NCBI RefSeq assembly: GCF_029893585.1
Contig: NZ_JARXYX010000015.1
Location: forward strand, 124,001-188,000
Direction of reading: 5' to 3'
DNA: 64,000 nt
Source: Streptomyces sp. LBL
Lineage (GTDB): Bacteria > Actinomycetota > Actinomycetes > Streptomycetales > Streptomycetaceae
In this document: piece after piece, positions 1-10,036 of the stretch
How the letters are laid out: each line of letters opens with the position of its first letter
Numbering within the stretch: position 1 is the first letter of the stretch
Position numbers and translations under genes: made by a program
The notes under the pieces: model-generated
Databases searched by the model: none
Seen by the model: the letters and a program-made list of their open reading frames with translations, nothing else
Told to the model about the DNA's origin: nothing

Positions 1-372
1 GGTTTCGCCGGCGTCGTCTTCGCGTCCTCGGTGGGCTCCGGATCGCCGACCGCGGGCACCCCGTATCTGCTGTCGGCGTACGCGGCGGCCTTCGTCGGGG
101 CGACCCAACTGCGCGCGGGCCGGTTCAACGCCTGGGGCACGGTGATCGCGGTACTGCTGCTGGGCACCGGCATCACCGGGCTCGGCCTCGCCACCAGCGC
201 GCAGTGGGCCGCGAGCCTGTTCACCGGCTCGGTCCTGATCGTCGCGCTCGTCCTCACGGGCGGACGGATCGCCCTGCCCGCGGTGCTGCGCCGCCGCAGG
301 CCGCCGCACCATTCCGCGAGTTCGACAGTGGACGGCTCCGGGGCTGTCCCGGCCGGGGAGGGGCCGAGGTGA
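1..372 (+). CDS. Sugar-type ABC transporter permease, C-terminal part
   Basis: Only the last 123 codons are in the window; the reading frame is open from base 1. The hydrophobic stretch with Gly-rich turns (LLLGTGITGLGL, then a second helix around FTGSVLIVALVLTGG) matches the C-terminal helices of RbsC-type permeases of the ribose/xylose importer class. The last 35 residues are a polar, Arg-rich tail. The role would be to form the membrane channel of a sugar importer whose other parts lie upstream of the window. Substrate cannot be told. The next gene (ThuA-like) is convergent and separated by a short repeat region. Confidence 0.75.
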   Translation, partial: GFAGVVFASSVGSGSPTAGTPYLLSAYAAAFVGATQLRAGRFNAWGTVIAVLLLGTGITGLGLATSAQWAASLFTGSVLIVALVLTGGRIALPAVLRRRRPPHHSASSTVDGSGAVPAGEGPR

Positions 373-431
373 AAGGGGTTCAGTAGTGGGTCCGGGGCGG
401 CGGGGGCGAACCCCACGAGGGCGGTACCGCC

Positions 432-476
432 CCCTCGGTGCCGCCCCTCGGTGCCGCCCCTCGGTGCCGCCCCTCG
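432..476. repeat. 13-bp tandem repeat, three and a half copies
   Basis: The unit CCCTCGGTGCCGC occurs perfectly at 432-444, 445-457 and 458-470, followed by a partial copy that runs up to the stop codon of the ThuA-like gene. It lies between two convergent genes. No function is evident. Confidence 0.9.
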
Positions 477-477
477 C

Positions 478-1275
478 TCAGCGACCCACCGGATCCTCCG
501 CCAGGCTCCTCGCGCCCACCATCCGCTCCACGCAGCGGCCCAGCACCGTCAGGAACTCCGGTGTCTCCCAGGGCCCCCGGTCCACGCGCCCCGTGTCGTC
601 CACGCCCAGATCCCGCACGTCGTACCGCCCGCGGCAGTGGCCGAGAGTGAAGTAGCAGACCTCGCCGAGGCCATGGCGCTTGAGGTACAGCACGGGACGG
701 GGTGCGTCGTCGAGCGCCGCCGTGTCGCCCTCGGCGAACCCGCGGCACGGCCCCGTGTACTCGGCGTGCAGCAGCACGTCCAGCTCTCCGTGCAGTGCGC
801 ACACGTACAGCTCGTCGGTGACCGTGAACGGCTCGATGCCCTCGACCAGGGGATGGTCCGGCCGGGTGACCCGTACCTGGTACGGCTCGATGGGCGGGTG
901 GGCCAGGAACTGGCTGCCGAGCACACCGGCCAGGTCGCCGAACAGCCGCGGGGTGGTGAAGACCCGGGGTTGCCCGGCGCGCGGTGCCTCGATCACCGAG
1001 TTGGTGCCGTGCAGGGCGAGCCAGCGCCCGCCCCGCTCCACGAACCGTGCCAGCGCGGCCCGTTGGGACGGGCGGGGCCGTACGTCGCAGGTGTAGGTCA
1101 CCAGCAGGTCGGCCTGCTCCAGCGCCGGCAGGCAGTCATAGTCCTGCTGGACAGTGGTGTGAACCCGAGGGTGGTCGCCGAGCATCTGGAGCAGCCGCAG
1201 CCGCGCATAGTCGAAGTCGTGCCACTTCCCGCCGCAGACCAGTACGGCGTCCAGGCGGCCCGCCGAGCCCGCCAC
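478..1275 (-). CDS. ThuA-like domain protein (trehalose-utilisation type)
   Basis: A 265-residue protein with the class I glutamine amidotransferase-like fold of the ThuA family. Visible features are an N-terminal beta strand LDAVLVCGGKWHDF, the strand ADLLVTYTCDV, the ALHGTNSVIE turn, and a C-terminal YFTLGHCRGRYDV segment typical of ThuA proteins. ThuA in rhizobia works with the oxidoreductase ThuB on 3-keto-disaccharides, so a role in keto-sugar metabolism is possible. The GTG at 1275 sits just after the stop of the upstream SDR gene, giving a tight SDR-to-ThuA arrangement in an operon with the acyl-CoA dehydrogenase. Family assignment is firm; substrate is unknown. Confidence 0.8.
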   Translation of the reverse strand: MAGSAGRLDAVLVCGGKWHDFDYARLRLLQMLGDHPRVHTTVQQDYDCLPALEQADLLVTYTCDVRPRPSQRAALARFVERGGRWLALHGTNSVIEAPRAGQPRVFTTPRLFGDLAGVLGSQFLAHPPIEPYQVRVTRPDHPLVEGIEPFTVTDELYVCALHGELDVLLHAEYTGPCRGFAEGDTAALDDAPRPVLYLKRHGLGEVCYFTLGHCRGRYDVRDLGVDDTGRVDRGPWETPEFLTVLGRCVERMVGARSLAEDPVGR

Positions 1276-1277
1276 GG

Positions 1278-2042
1278 CTAGTACTGGACGCGGGTGAGCA
1301 GCCCGCCGTCCACCACGAGGTTGACACCGACGCAGAACGAACCGGTCCGGCCCAGGAGGAACGCCACCGCGGCGGCCACGTCCTCCGCACTGCCGTAACG
1401 GCCGATCGGCAGCTTGGCGAGCACCTCCTCGTACACCTCGGGGCGGCTGGTGCGGATGGTCTCCCAGGCGCCGCCGGGGAAGTCGACGGGGCCGGGCGAG
1501 ACGGTGTTGACCCGGATGCCCTTCGGGGCGAGGGCGTGGGCGAGGGCCGAGGCGTGCTGGACGACGGCGGCCTTCAGGGCGGAGTACGAGTTGGGCCCGG
1601 CCGGGCGTGCGGTGTCCGAGGCGTTGGTGGTGCCGATGGCCACGACGGCGGCCCGCTCGGAGGCCTCCAGATACGGCAGGGCCGCCTCCACGAGGCCCGC
1701 GAACGGGACCAGGTCGCCGCGCAGACTGGCCTCCCATGACTCGGGGCCCTTGACATTGCCCGCGGAGACATTGGAGACCAGCACGTCCAGCCCGCCGAGT
1801 TCGTCTGCCGCCCGCTCCACGAAGCCCGCGAGCGCGGCCGGGTCGGTGACGTCGACCGGCTCGGCGAACACGGTCGCCCCTTCGCCGCGCAGTTCGGCGG
1901 CGGCCTTCGCCAGGGCCTCCTCGCCACGGGCGCACAGAGCCAGCGCGCAGCCCTCGGCGGCCAGCGTTCCGGCGATCGCCCTGCCGATGCCCCGGCTCGC
2001 ACCGGTCACCAGCGCCTTCGCACCTGTCAGTCCCAGATCCAT
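1278..2042 (-). CDS. Short-chain dehydrogenase/reductase
   Basis: A classical SDR of 254 residues that would oxidise or reduce a hydroxyl/keto group with NAD(P). It shows the cofactor motif TGASRGIGRA near residue 15, the NVSAG segment, and the YSALK active-site pair (YxxxK) in the second half. A GTG at 2051 is in frame, but GAGGAG lies 8 bases before the ATG at 2042, so the ATG is chosen. It sits between the acyl-CoA dehydrogenase and ThuA-like genes, consistent with a 3-hydroxyacyl-CoA or sugar-alcohol oxidation step. Immediately upstream is a four-copy 34-bp repeat. Substrate is not determinable from sequence. Confidence 0.85.
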   Translation of the reverse strand: MDLGLTGAKALVTGASRGIGRAIAGTLAAEGCALALCARGEEALAKAAAELRGEGATVFAEPVDVTDPAALAGFVERAADELGGLDVLVSNVSAGNVKGPESWEASLRGDLVPFAGLVEAALPYLEASERAAVVAIGTTNASDTARPAGPNSYSALKAAVVQHASALAHALAPKGIRVNTVSPGPVDFPGGAWETIRTSRPEVYEEVLAKLPIGRYGSAEDVAAAVAFLLGRTGSFCVGVNLVVDGGLLTRVQY

Positions 2043-2059
2043 CGATGTCACTCCTCAGT

Positions 2060-2197
2060 GCCCTTGTTGTGTGCGGGATCCCTGCGCGTCGCGGCCCTTG
2101 TCGTGTGCCGGATCCCTGTGCGTCGGGGCCCCTGTCGTGTGCCGGACCCCTGTGCTGTCGCGGCCCCTGTCGTGTACCGGACCCCTGTGCTGTCGCC
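2060..2197. repeat. 34-bp tandem repeat, four copies, between acyl-CoA dehydrogenase and SDR genes
   Basis: Units begin at 2060, 2094, 2128 and 2163 with GCCCYTG followed by TCGTGTGCCGGAYCCCTG. Copies three and four are the most similar, and the last is 35 bp. The array fills almost the whole gap between the acyl-CoA dehydrogenase stop (2199) and the SDR ribosome-binding site. It is GC-rich and inside a presumed operon, so it would be transcribed. It could affect mRNA folding or coupling, or be an inert duplication. Confidence 0.9.
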
Positions 2198-2198
2198 T

Positions 2199-3440
2199 TC
2201 AGTTGCCGGGGAGTTCGGAGAACGGCACCTTGTCGACCCGCGGTTCCCCCGGCAGCTTCAGCACCCGTTCGCCGATCAGGTTGCGCTGGATCTGGTCGGT
2301 GCCACCGGCCAGCCGGTAGCCGGGGGCGCCGAGCAGGTGTTCCGTCCAGGCGAAGGTGCCCGGCTCGCCGGTGTCGGCGGTGATCCGGGCACCCATCAGC
2401 TCGGCGGCCACCTGGCCGGTCCGGGTGAGCAGGTCGGAGGCCATGAGCTTGGTCAGCGAGGCCTCGGGGCCCGGCCGTCCCCCGGACGCGCTCGCCCTGG
2501 CGACGCGCTCCACGGTGGCGGCGCGCAGGGCGCCGCGGACGTACAGGTCGGCGAGCCGTTGGCGTACCAGCGGGTCATGGGTCCGCTTCAGCGAGCGGGC
2601 GAGACCGAGTACGTCGTCGAAGGTGCCGCCCTTGCGCCGGTTCCCGGAGCCGGAGGTGGTGCGCTCGAAGGCGAGGGTGGCGGTGGCGACCTCCCAGCCC
2701 TGGCCGGGCCGTCCGATCCGCAGCGCGTCGGAGAGGCGTACGCCGCTGAGGAAGACCTCGTTGAAGGAGGCGCCGCCGCTCATCTGGCGGATCGGGCGGA
2801 TCTCCACACCCGGGCTGTCCATCGGGACCAGGAAGGCGGTGATGCCGGCCTGTTTGACGACGTGCGGGTCGGTGCGGGCGAGCAGCAGGCCGTGGTCGGC
2901 GAACTGGGCGCCCGAAGTCCACACCTTCTGGCCGTCGATCACCCAGTCCTCGCCGTCCGGGCGGGCGCGGGTGCGCAGGGCGGCCAGGTCGGACCCGGCA
3001 CCGGGTTCGCTGAAGAGCTGGCAGGCCAGCAGATCCGTACGCAGGAAGGCGCGCGCGTACGTCTCGCGCTGCTCGGGTGTCCCGAACAGCGCGACGGACA
3101 TCGCGACCAGCCGCACCGTGACGCTGATCAGCTCGGTGGACGGCGGTACGTCGAACGCCGACTCCTCCTCGGCGAAAACGGCCGCGTGGGCGGCGGTCAG
3201 GCCCTGGCCGCCGTTCTCCCTGGGGAGGGTGAGGGCCTGGTAGCCGGCATCGTGGCGGGCGCGCTGGTAGGCGCGGCAACGGTCGAGCAGCCGTCGCTCC
3301 TCTTTGTCCGTGAGGTTGTGGAAGACGGCCAGGTCAGCGGCGGTGTGGCCGGTGGGCTCGGCGGCCCGACGGGGTTCGAGCACGGTGGCCAGCCACTGCC
3401 GGGCCTCGCTCCGCCACTCGTCCACCTTCGGTTGGGGCAT
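2199..3440 (-). CDS. Acyl-CoA dehydrogenase
   Basis: A 413-residue flavoprotein of the acyl-CoA dehydrogenase family, catalysing alpha,beta-dehydrogenation of an acyl-CoA thioester with FAD. Diagnostic segments are the FAD/substrate region CQLFSEPGAGSDLA, the WVIDGQKVWTSGA strand, and the C-terminal TDQIQRNLIGERVLKLP, which resembles the helix carrying FAD contacts. A GAGGAGG ribosome-binding site precedes the ATG at 3440. It heads the minus-strand operon with SDR and ThuA-like genes and is divergent from an acyl-CoA ligase gene. A side-chain beta-oxidation role in the aromatic/terpenoid-like pathway is inferred. Confidence 0.9.
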   Translation of the reverse strand: MPQPKVDEWRSEARQWLATVLEPRRAAEPTGHTAADLAVFHNLTDKEERRLLDRCRAYQRARHDAGYQALTLPRENGGQGLTAAHAAVFAEEESAFDVPPSTELISVTVRLVAMSVALFGTPEQRETYARAFLRTDLLACQLFSEPGAGSDLAALRTRARPDGEDWVIDGQKVWTSGAQFADHGLLLARTDPHVVKQAGITAFLVPMDSPGVEIRPIRQMSGGASFNEVFLSGVRLSDALRIGRPGQGWEVATATLAFERTTSGSGNRRKGGTFDDVLGLARSLKRTHDPLVRQRLADLYVRGALRAATVERVARASASGGRPGPEASLTKLMASDLLTRTGQVAAELMGARITADTGEPGTFAWTEHLLGAPGYRLAGGTDQIQRNLIGERVLKLPGEPRVDKVPFSELPGN

Positions 3441-3510
3441 GGTGACCTCCTCGGCACACGTGTCCAGACGGCACTTACCAGATGGCTGCTTCAGTAACGG
3501 TGGCTCGGCG

Positions 3511-3530
3511 TGGACCGCCACACCGGTCCA
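3511..3530. promoter_or_regulatory. Inverted repeat in the divergent promoter region of the acyl-CoA dehydrogenase and ligase genes
   Basis: TGGACCG at 3511-3517 and CGGTCCA at 3524-3530 are perfect inverted arms with a 6-bp spacer. The site lies between divergent catabolic genes and resembles other GGACC/GGTCC dyads upstream of genes in this island. It is a candidate operator for one of the IclR regulators. Confidence 0.45.
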
Positions 3531-3688
3531 ACAGGGGGAAGTGCCGTCGACTCGGGTCAGAGTGTTCCGTACTTTCTTGATAAACGCTACAGTCCTGCTG
3601 TCGACTCTCCCCTGCCCGGCCGCCGGGCGGACGGGGTAGCACCCGGTGGAGCGAGGGAGTGGACGAACCGAGGAGCGCCGGAGGATCC

Positions 3689-5224
3689 ATGTCCCTACAG
3701 CCACTCGACCTGCGCGCCCGCGAACTGCCGGACGCGACCGCCCTGGCCGATGACACGGCGAGCCTGTCCTGGTCCCGGCTGGCCGACCAGGTGGCACGCC
3801 TGACCGGGCGGTTTCTGGAGGTCGCGCCCGAGCCGGAGGACCGGATCGCGGTCCTCGGCGACAACGCCATGGCCACGCTGGTGGCCCATCTCGCCGGGCT
3901 GCGGGCCGGTGTCGGCACGGTGGCCGTTTCCCGGCAGCTGACCGCCCGGGAGCTGGTCGACCTGCTCACCGACGCGGGCGCGAAGGCGGTGATCAGCGGC
4001 CCGGCGGGCGAGTCCGCCGCCCGGCAGGCGGGCGCGGAACTCGGCCTCCCGGTCGTCGTGCACGGCACTCCGGCCAAGGACGACGCCCTCGACTGGAGCC
4101 AGTGGCTGGCCGACGCGGAACCGGTGCCCCAGCCCGCCGGCCGCCCGGCTCGCCCCCCGCTCGTCTACACCTCGGGCACCACGGGACGGGCGCGCGGCAC
4201 GGAGGTGCGCTGGGTGCGGACCCCGGCGGCCGACAGCGCCACCTACCTGGAGGCGGTCGCGGCCCGCCCCGGCTTCCCGCCGGGACCGCATCTGGTGTGT
4301 GGCCCGCTCCAGCACAACGGGCCGCTCACCGCACTGCGCCATCTCGCGGCCGGCCGGCCGGTGGTGGTCCTCGGCCGGTTCGACGCGGAGACCTTCCTGC
4401 ACCACGTGGAGCGGTGGCGCGTCACCTCGTCGGTGATGGTGCCGACCCACTTCACCCGCCTGCTCGCCCTGCCGCGGGACGTACGCGAACGCTACGACGT
4501 CTCCAGCCTGATCCAGGTCTCGCACACCGGCTCCGCCTGCCCCCCGGAGGTGAAGCGGGCCATGATCGACTGGTTCGGCCCGGTGCTCACCGAGTCGTAC
4601 GGGGCCAGCGAGGCGGGCACCGTCGCACGCATCACCAGCACCGAGTGGCTGGAGCACCCCGGCTCGGTGGGGCGCGTGCAACCGCCCCTCGACGTCCTGG
4701 TCACGGGCGACGACGGTCCCCTGCCCGCCGGGGAGCTCGGACTGCTGGCCTTCCGGGCGCCGGAGGGCCGCGGCGTGCGCTACCACGCGGACGCGGAGAA
4801 GACCAAGGCCGCATACGTCGCCCCGGGCGTCTTCACCCTCGGCGACATCGGCTACGTCGACCCGGACGGCTACATCTTCATCACCGACCGGGCCGCGGAC
4901 ATCGTGGTCTCCGGCGGGGTGAACCTGTATCCGGCGGAGAGCGAAGCGGTCCTGCGCGAGCACCCCGGAGTTGCCGAGGTCGCGGTCATCGGCGTGCCCG
5001 ACCCGGACTTCGGCGAGTCGCTGCGGGCCCTGGTCGTCGTGGCCCGCCCAGGCGAGCCGACGGACGGGGAACTGGACACGTTCTGCCGCGGGCGGCTGGC
5101 CGCGTACAAGTGCCCGAAGTCGTACGAGGTCGTCCCGGAACTCGTACGCAACGCCATGGGCAAGCTCGACAAGCGGGCGATGCGCCGCCCGTACTGGAAC
5201 TCCGACCGGACGATCGCCGGCTGA
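3689..5224 (+). CDS. AMP-forming acyl-CoA ligase
   Basis: An adenylate-forming ligase of 511 residues that activates a carboxylic acid to its CoA thioester through an acyl-AMP. The phosphate-binding motif YTSGTTGRARG is near residue 160. The adenine motif TESYGASEAGT, the hinge region GDIGYVDPDGYIFITDR and the C-terminal catalytic lysine segment NAMGKLDKRAM are all present. The ATG at 3689 is close to GGAGGA; an in-frame GTG at 3659 is a possible but less likely start. Thiolase and reductase genes follow on the same strand. The acid is probably an aryl or side-chain carboxylate, by context only. Confidence 0.88.
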   Translation: MSLQPLDLRARELPDATALADDTASLSWSRLADQVARLTGRFLEVAPEPEDRIAVLGDNAMATLVAHLAGLRAGVGTVAVSRQLTARELVDLLTDAGAKAVISGPAGESAARQAGAELGLPVVVHGTPAKDDALDWSQWLADAEPVPQPAGRPARPPLVYTSGTTGRARGTEVRWVRTPAADSATYLEAVAARPGFPPGPHLVCGPLQHNGPLTALRHLAAGRPVVVLGRFDAETFLHHVERWRVTSSVMVPTHFTRLLALPRDVRERYDVSSLIQVSHTGSACPPEVKRAMIDWFGPVLTESYGASEAGTVARITSTEWLEHPGSVGRVQPPLDVLVTGDDGPLPAGELGLLAFRAPEGRGVRYHADAEKTKAAYVAPGVFTLGDIGYVDPDGYIFITDRAADIVVSGGVNLYPAESEAVLREHPGVAEVAVIGVPDPDFGESLRALVVVARPGEPTDGELDTFCRGRLAAYKCPKSYEVVPELVRNAMGKLDKRAMRRPYWNSDRTIAG

Positions 5225-5383
5225 GCACCGTTACTTGCCCGGTGGGCGGATCGTGCTGCACTCCGTCAACGAGACGGCCCATCTGGTCGCGGACCGCGCT
5301 GTCGACCCGGTCGGCCGGCCCTCGTTCACGCCGTCCCTTCACCTTCACCTTCCCCTTCCACAGCCACTCAGGAGGCACCGGAG

Positions 5384-6571
5384 ATGCCCGGATCCGTCAT
5401 CGTCGCCGGAGCGAGAACACCCGTCGGCAAGCTCATGGGCGGGCTGAGCACCCTGTCCGCCGCCGACCTCGGCGCGCATGCCATCGGCGCCGCCCTGTCC
5501 GCGGCGCGGCTGGACGCGGCCACCGTGGAGGCCGTCGTGATGGGCCAGGTCGTCCAGGCCGGAGCCGGCCCCAACCCGGCCCGGCAGGCCGCGGTGGCTG
5601 CCGGCATCCCGTTCGCCGTACCGGCGAGCACCGTCAACAAACTGTGCCTGTCCGGGCTGCACGCCATCGCGCTGGCCGATCTCATGGTCGCCTCGGGGCG
5701 CCACGAGGTGGTCGTGGCGGGCGGCATGGAATCCATGTCCGGCGCCCCCCACCTGCTGCGCGGGTCCCGCACGGGCTGGAGGTACGGGGCGGCGACCGTC
5801 GAGGACGCCCTTGACCGCGATGCGCTGACCTGCGCCTTCGACGGGGTCTCCATGGGCGCGGCCACCGAGCGCCACCAGCGGCCCTTCGCGCTCACCCGTG
5901 AAGCTCAGGACGCGTACAGCGCGCTGTCGCACCAGCGGGCCCACCGCGCCCAGGAGTCCGGCGCGTTCGCCGCGGAGATCGCACCGGTCACGGTGGCCGG
6001 GCGCCGGGGCGCGACGGTGGTGGAGGCCGACGAGGGCATCCGGCCGCAGAGCACCGCCGAGAGCCTGGGCCGCCTGACCCCCGCCTTCGCCTCCGACGGC
6101 ACGATCACCGCGGGCAACGCCTCGCAGCTGTCCGACGGCGCGGCAGCCGTCGTCGTGATGAGCGCGGACCGCGCCCGCCGGGAGGGACTGAACCCGCTCG
6201 CGGAGATCGGCGCCTACGGCACCGTGGCGGGCCCCGACCCCTCACTGCTCGTCCAGCCGGCCGGGGCGGTCCGCGACGCACTGTCCCGGGACGGCGGGCT
6301 GAAGACCGACGACCTCGACCTGTTCGAGATCAACGAGGCGTTCGCCGGCGTCGCGCTGGCCTCTCTACGGGAACTCGGCGTCCCCCTGGAGAAGGTGAAC
6401 GTCAACGGCGGCGCGATCGCCCTCGGTCACCCGGTCGGCATGACCGGCGCCCGTCTCGTCCTGTCCCTCGCCCTTGAACTGCGGCGACGCGGCGGCGGTA
6501 CCGGGGCTGCCGCCCTGTGCGGTGGCGGCGGCCAGGGCGACGCGCTGCTGCTGCGCGTACCGCGGTCCTGA
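5384..6571 (+). CDS. Thiolase (acetyl-CoA acyltransferase family)
   Basis: A 395-residue type II thiolase, normal length for the family, cleaving a 3-ketoacyl-CoA with CoA. The nucleophilic cysteine is Cys88 in VNKLCLSG. The NEAFA motif, the catalytic histidine in GGAIALGHPVGMTGAR and the second active cysteine in ALCGGGGQGDA are intact. It lies 159 bases after the acyl-CoA ligase, so it may share that promoter or have its own. Together with the ligase, acyl-CoA dehydrogenase, SDR and MaoC genes it completes a beta-oxidation-like set. Confidence 0.92.
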   Translation: MPGSVIVAGARTPVGKLMGGLSTLSAADLGAHAIGAALSAARLDAATVEAVVMGQVVQAGAGPNPARQAAVAAGIPFAVPASTVNKLCLSGLHAIALADLMVASGRHEVVVAGGMESMSGAPHLLRGSRTGWRYGAATVEDALDRDALTCAFDGVSMGAATERHQRPFALTREAQDAYSALSHQRAHRAQESGAFAAEIAPVTVAGRRGATVVEADEGIRPQSTAESLGRLTPAFASDGTITAGNASQLSDGAAAVVVMSADRARREGLNPLAEIGAYGTVAGPDPSLLVQPAGAVRDALSRDGGLKTDDLDLFEINEAFAGVALASLRELGVPLEKVNVNGGAIALGHPVGMTGARLVLSLALELRRRGGGTGAAALCGGGGQGDALLLRVPRS

Positions 6572-6634
6572 GCGGCCCCGGCTCCCCCGCCACCATCCTC
6601 GTCCCCCACCCGTACGAGACTCAGGTTGACGCCC

Positions 6635-7645
6635 ATGACCAGCCAGCCGCTCCAGGCCCCCCGCGCCCCCGATGCGCCGCGATCCTTTCCCGCGGACCAC
6701 GAGGAGGTGACCCTTCTCGTGGACGCCCGCATCGATGCCGCCGACGGCGTGGTCTCCCTCGTTCTGCGCCACCCGAACGGCGGACCGCTCCCGGCCTGGG
6801 CGCCGGGCGCCCACATCGACGTGCTGCTGGACAACGGCCTCATCCGTCAGTACTCCCTGTGCGGGAATCCGGCCGACCGCGCGGCCTGGCAGATCGGCGT
6901 ACTGCTCGAACCGGAGAGCCGGGGCGGTTCCTCGTACGTCCACGACCGGATTCGGGAGGGCTCGGCCGTGCGGGTGCGGGGGCCGCGGAACACCTTCCCG
7001 CTGCGCCCTGCCCAGCACCATCGCTTCGTCGCGGGCGGGGTCGGCATCACTCCGATCCTGGCGATGGTGGAGGCCGCCGAGGCCGCGGGAGCCGACTGGC
7101 GCCTGTTGTACGGCGGCCGTACCCGCGCTTCCATGGCGTTTCTGGACCGCCTCGCGCCCTACGGGGACCGGGTGCTGATCCGGCCGCAGGACGAGTACGG
7201 GCTGCTGGATCTCGCCGCCTTCATCGGCCCGCCCCGCGCGGACACACTGGTGCACGCCTGCGGTCCGGAACCGCTGCTGCGTGCCACGCAGAAGCAGTGT
7301 GCCGACTGGCCCGCCGGCACGCTGGGCATCGAGCGGTTCGCCCCGGTCCGGCCGACGGGGGCCGAGGCGGCTCCGTCCGCCTCCTTCGAGGTGGTGCTCA
7401 CACGGTCGGGGCGCACGCTCACCGTGCCGCCGGACCGCTCGGTGCTCGACGTAGTGGAGGAGGCGGGCGTCCCGGTGCTGTTCTCCTGCCGGGAAGGCAC
7501 CTGCGGCACCTGTGAGACGGATGTCCTGGAGGGCACGCCGGACCACCGGGACTCAGTGCTCGACGAGGACGAACGGGCCACCGGCGAGACCATGCTGATC
7601 TGTGTCTCGCGTTCCTGCGGTCCCCGACTGGTACTCGACCTCTGA
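6635..7645 (+). CDS. Phthalate-dioxygenase-reductase-type electron transfer protein
   Basis: A 336-residue reductase with three modules in the PDR/VanB order. First is a flavin-binding barrel with RQYSLCG. Next is an NAD-binding domain with GGVGITPILAMVE. Last is a C-terminal plant-type [2Fe-2S] ferredoxin domain with Cys ligands in FSCREGTCGTCE and a fourth Cys in MLICVSR. It passes electrons from NAD(P)H to a Rieske or other oxygenase. The ATG at 6635 is preferred over an in-frame TTG at 6626. No oxygenase is adjacent; the Rieske oxygenase at 20963 is a plausible partner but a local ferredoxin system competes for that role. Confidence 0.9.
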   Translation: MTSQPLQAPRAPDAPRSFPADHEEVTLLVDARIDAADGVVSLVLRHPNGGPLPAWAPGAHIDVLLDNGLIRQYSLCGNPADRAAWQIGVLLEPESRGGSSYVHDRIREGSAVRVRGPRNTFPLRPAQHHRFVAGGVGITPILAMVEAAEAAGADWRLLYGGRTRASMAFLDRLAPYGDRVLIRPQDEYGLLDLAAFIGPPRADTLVHACGPEPLLRATQKQCADWPAGTLGIERFAPVRPTGAEAAPSASFEVVLTRSGRTLTVPPDRSVLDVVEEAGVPVLFSCREGTCGTCETDVLEGTPDHRDSVLDEDERATGETMLICVSRSCGPRLVLDL

Positions 7646-7754
7646 GGGGTCGTACGGCGGAGGCAGGTGTTCGCCCCACCGGCCGCCCCACCCGCCACCG
7701 CACCGGCCACCCTGTGCTCAGCCGCCGGCCTTACCCCGGCGTCTGCCCGCGGCC

Positions 7755-8671
7755 TCAGGCCACGATCAGTGGTCGCAACGTGCGGTGGGCGATCTCCAGA
7801 CCGGTCTTGACCTTCGACTCGGTGCCGCTCCACACCGGGTCCTCGTGCTCGACGGAGAGCGTGCCGGTGAAGCCGTGCTCGTACAGCGCGTCCACCACCG
7901 CGTTCCAGTCGACCTGGCCACGGCCCGGCACGCGGTAGCGCCACCACCCGGTGTCCCAGGGATCGGTCCGCCCGACGGCCTTGCCGAAGACGCCGTAGCG
8001 GTCGATGTGGCCGGGCAGGATTTCGAGGTCCTTGGCCTGGGCGTGCACGATCCGGTCGGCATACGGGGCGATGGTCTTCACCGGATCGACGCCGATCCAC
8101 GTCAGATGCGACGGGTCCCAGTTGAGGTAGAGGCCGAGAGTGAACATCCACTCCCACAACTCCGGCGAGTAGGCGAGGTTGCCCGGATAACCGTCCGGGT
8201 GCCAGCCCTCCATCACACAGTTCTCGATGATGACCTTCACGCCGCGCTCACCCGCGTACTCGACCAGCTGGGGGAAGACCTTCTCGGCCTCCTCCAGATT
8301 GGCCGCGACCGGCCGGGTCCAGTCCCGGCCGACGAACGTCCCCACGTACGGAACCTCCAGCGCGGCCGCCGCATCGATCACCTTCTTCAGGTGGGCGTGG
8401 ATCTCCTCACGGCGTCGGATGTCGGGGTGGAGGTTGTTCTCGTAGTACGCGAGCGCGGACAGGTGCAGGCCGTACCGGTCGAACAACGCGCGGGTCTCTT
8501 CGGCCTGTTGCGCGCCGAACCCGACAACGGGCAGGTGGGATGCCTCGAAGTCACGGCCGCCGGTGTCGGGCCAGGCGGCCACCTCCAGGGCCTCATAGCC
8601 CGCACCGCTCGCCCAGGGCGCGATCTCGGCGAGCGAGAGCTGAGGCAGACACGCGGTGAGCATCCCGAGTT

Positions 8672-8675
<4 letters not shown>
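7755..8675 (-). CDS. Sugar phosphate isomerase/epimerase-like TIM-barrel protein
   Basis: A 306-residue xylose-isomerase-like TIM barrel (AP endonuclease 2 superfamily). Metal-binding type residues appear in GVKVIIENCV (Glu), LNWDPSHLTW (Asp, His), RIVHAQAKDLEI (His, Asp) and LSVEHEDPVW (Glu, His). Members isomerise or epimerise sugars or cleave 3-keto-glycosides. The start codon overlaps the stop of the Gfo/Idh/MocA gene by 4 bp, a very common pairing in sugar and glycoside catabolism. A matching pair occurs at 32151 and 39984. Exact substrate is unknown. Confidence 0.85.
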
Positions 8676-9838
<1,163 letters not shown>

Positions 9839-9905
9839 TGGTGCACCTCCGTCGTCGGATCCATGGGGGGAGCCTGCGCCGGAGGAGCACGGTCGCCAAG
9901 GCGCA

Positions 9906-9924
9906 CGGTCCGGACAGCGGACCG
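9906..9924. promoter_or_regulatory. 7-bp inverted repeat (CGGTCCG/CGGACCG) in a divergent promoter region
   Basis: Perfect arms at 9906-9912 and 9918-9924 with a 5-bp spacer, between the divergent Gfo/Idh and hydrolase genes. The right arm overlaps AGCGGACCGGTCGTCT, which matches 13 of 16 positions of the palindrome at 15891. It is a candidate regulator-binding site. Confidence 0.5.
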
Positions 9925-9935
9925 GTCGTCTGGTG

Positions 9936-9969
9936 CCCTGCGACCACAGTCACCACAGTGGTCGCAGGG
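9936..9969. promoter_or_regulatory. 12-bp perfect inverted repeat with 10-bp spacer
   Basis: CCCTGCGACCAC at 9936-9947 is repeated inverted at 9958-9969. The 34-bp element lies about 70 bases upstream of the hydrolase start and 100 bases upstream of the Gfo/Idh start. Because it lies between divergent starts it cannot be a terminator for either, so an operator is the likelier reading. Confidence 0.6.
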
Positions 9970-10036
9970 GGCGGTTCCCACGCTGCTCCGCCATGCCCCC
10001 TCGCCGGCCCGACAGCAGACGAAAGCAGGTCACCCC

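Noticed and set aside
432..476. CRISPR-like array
   Set aside because: The repeats are only 13 bp and directly adjacent, with no spacers. No cas genes are present in the window.
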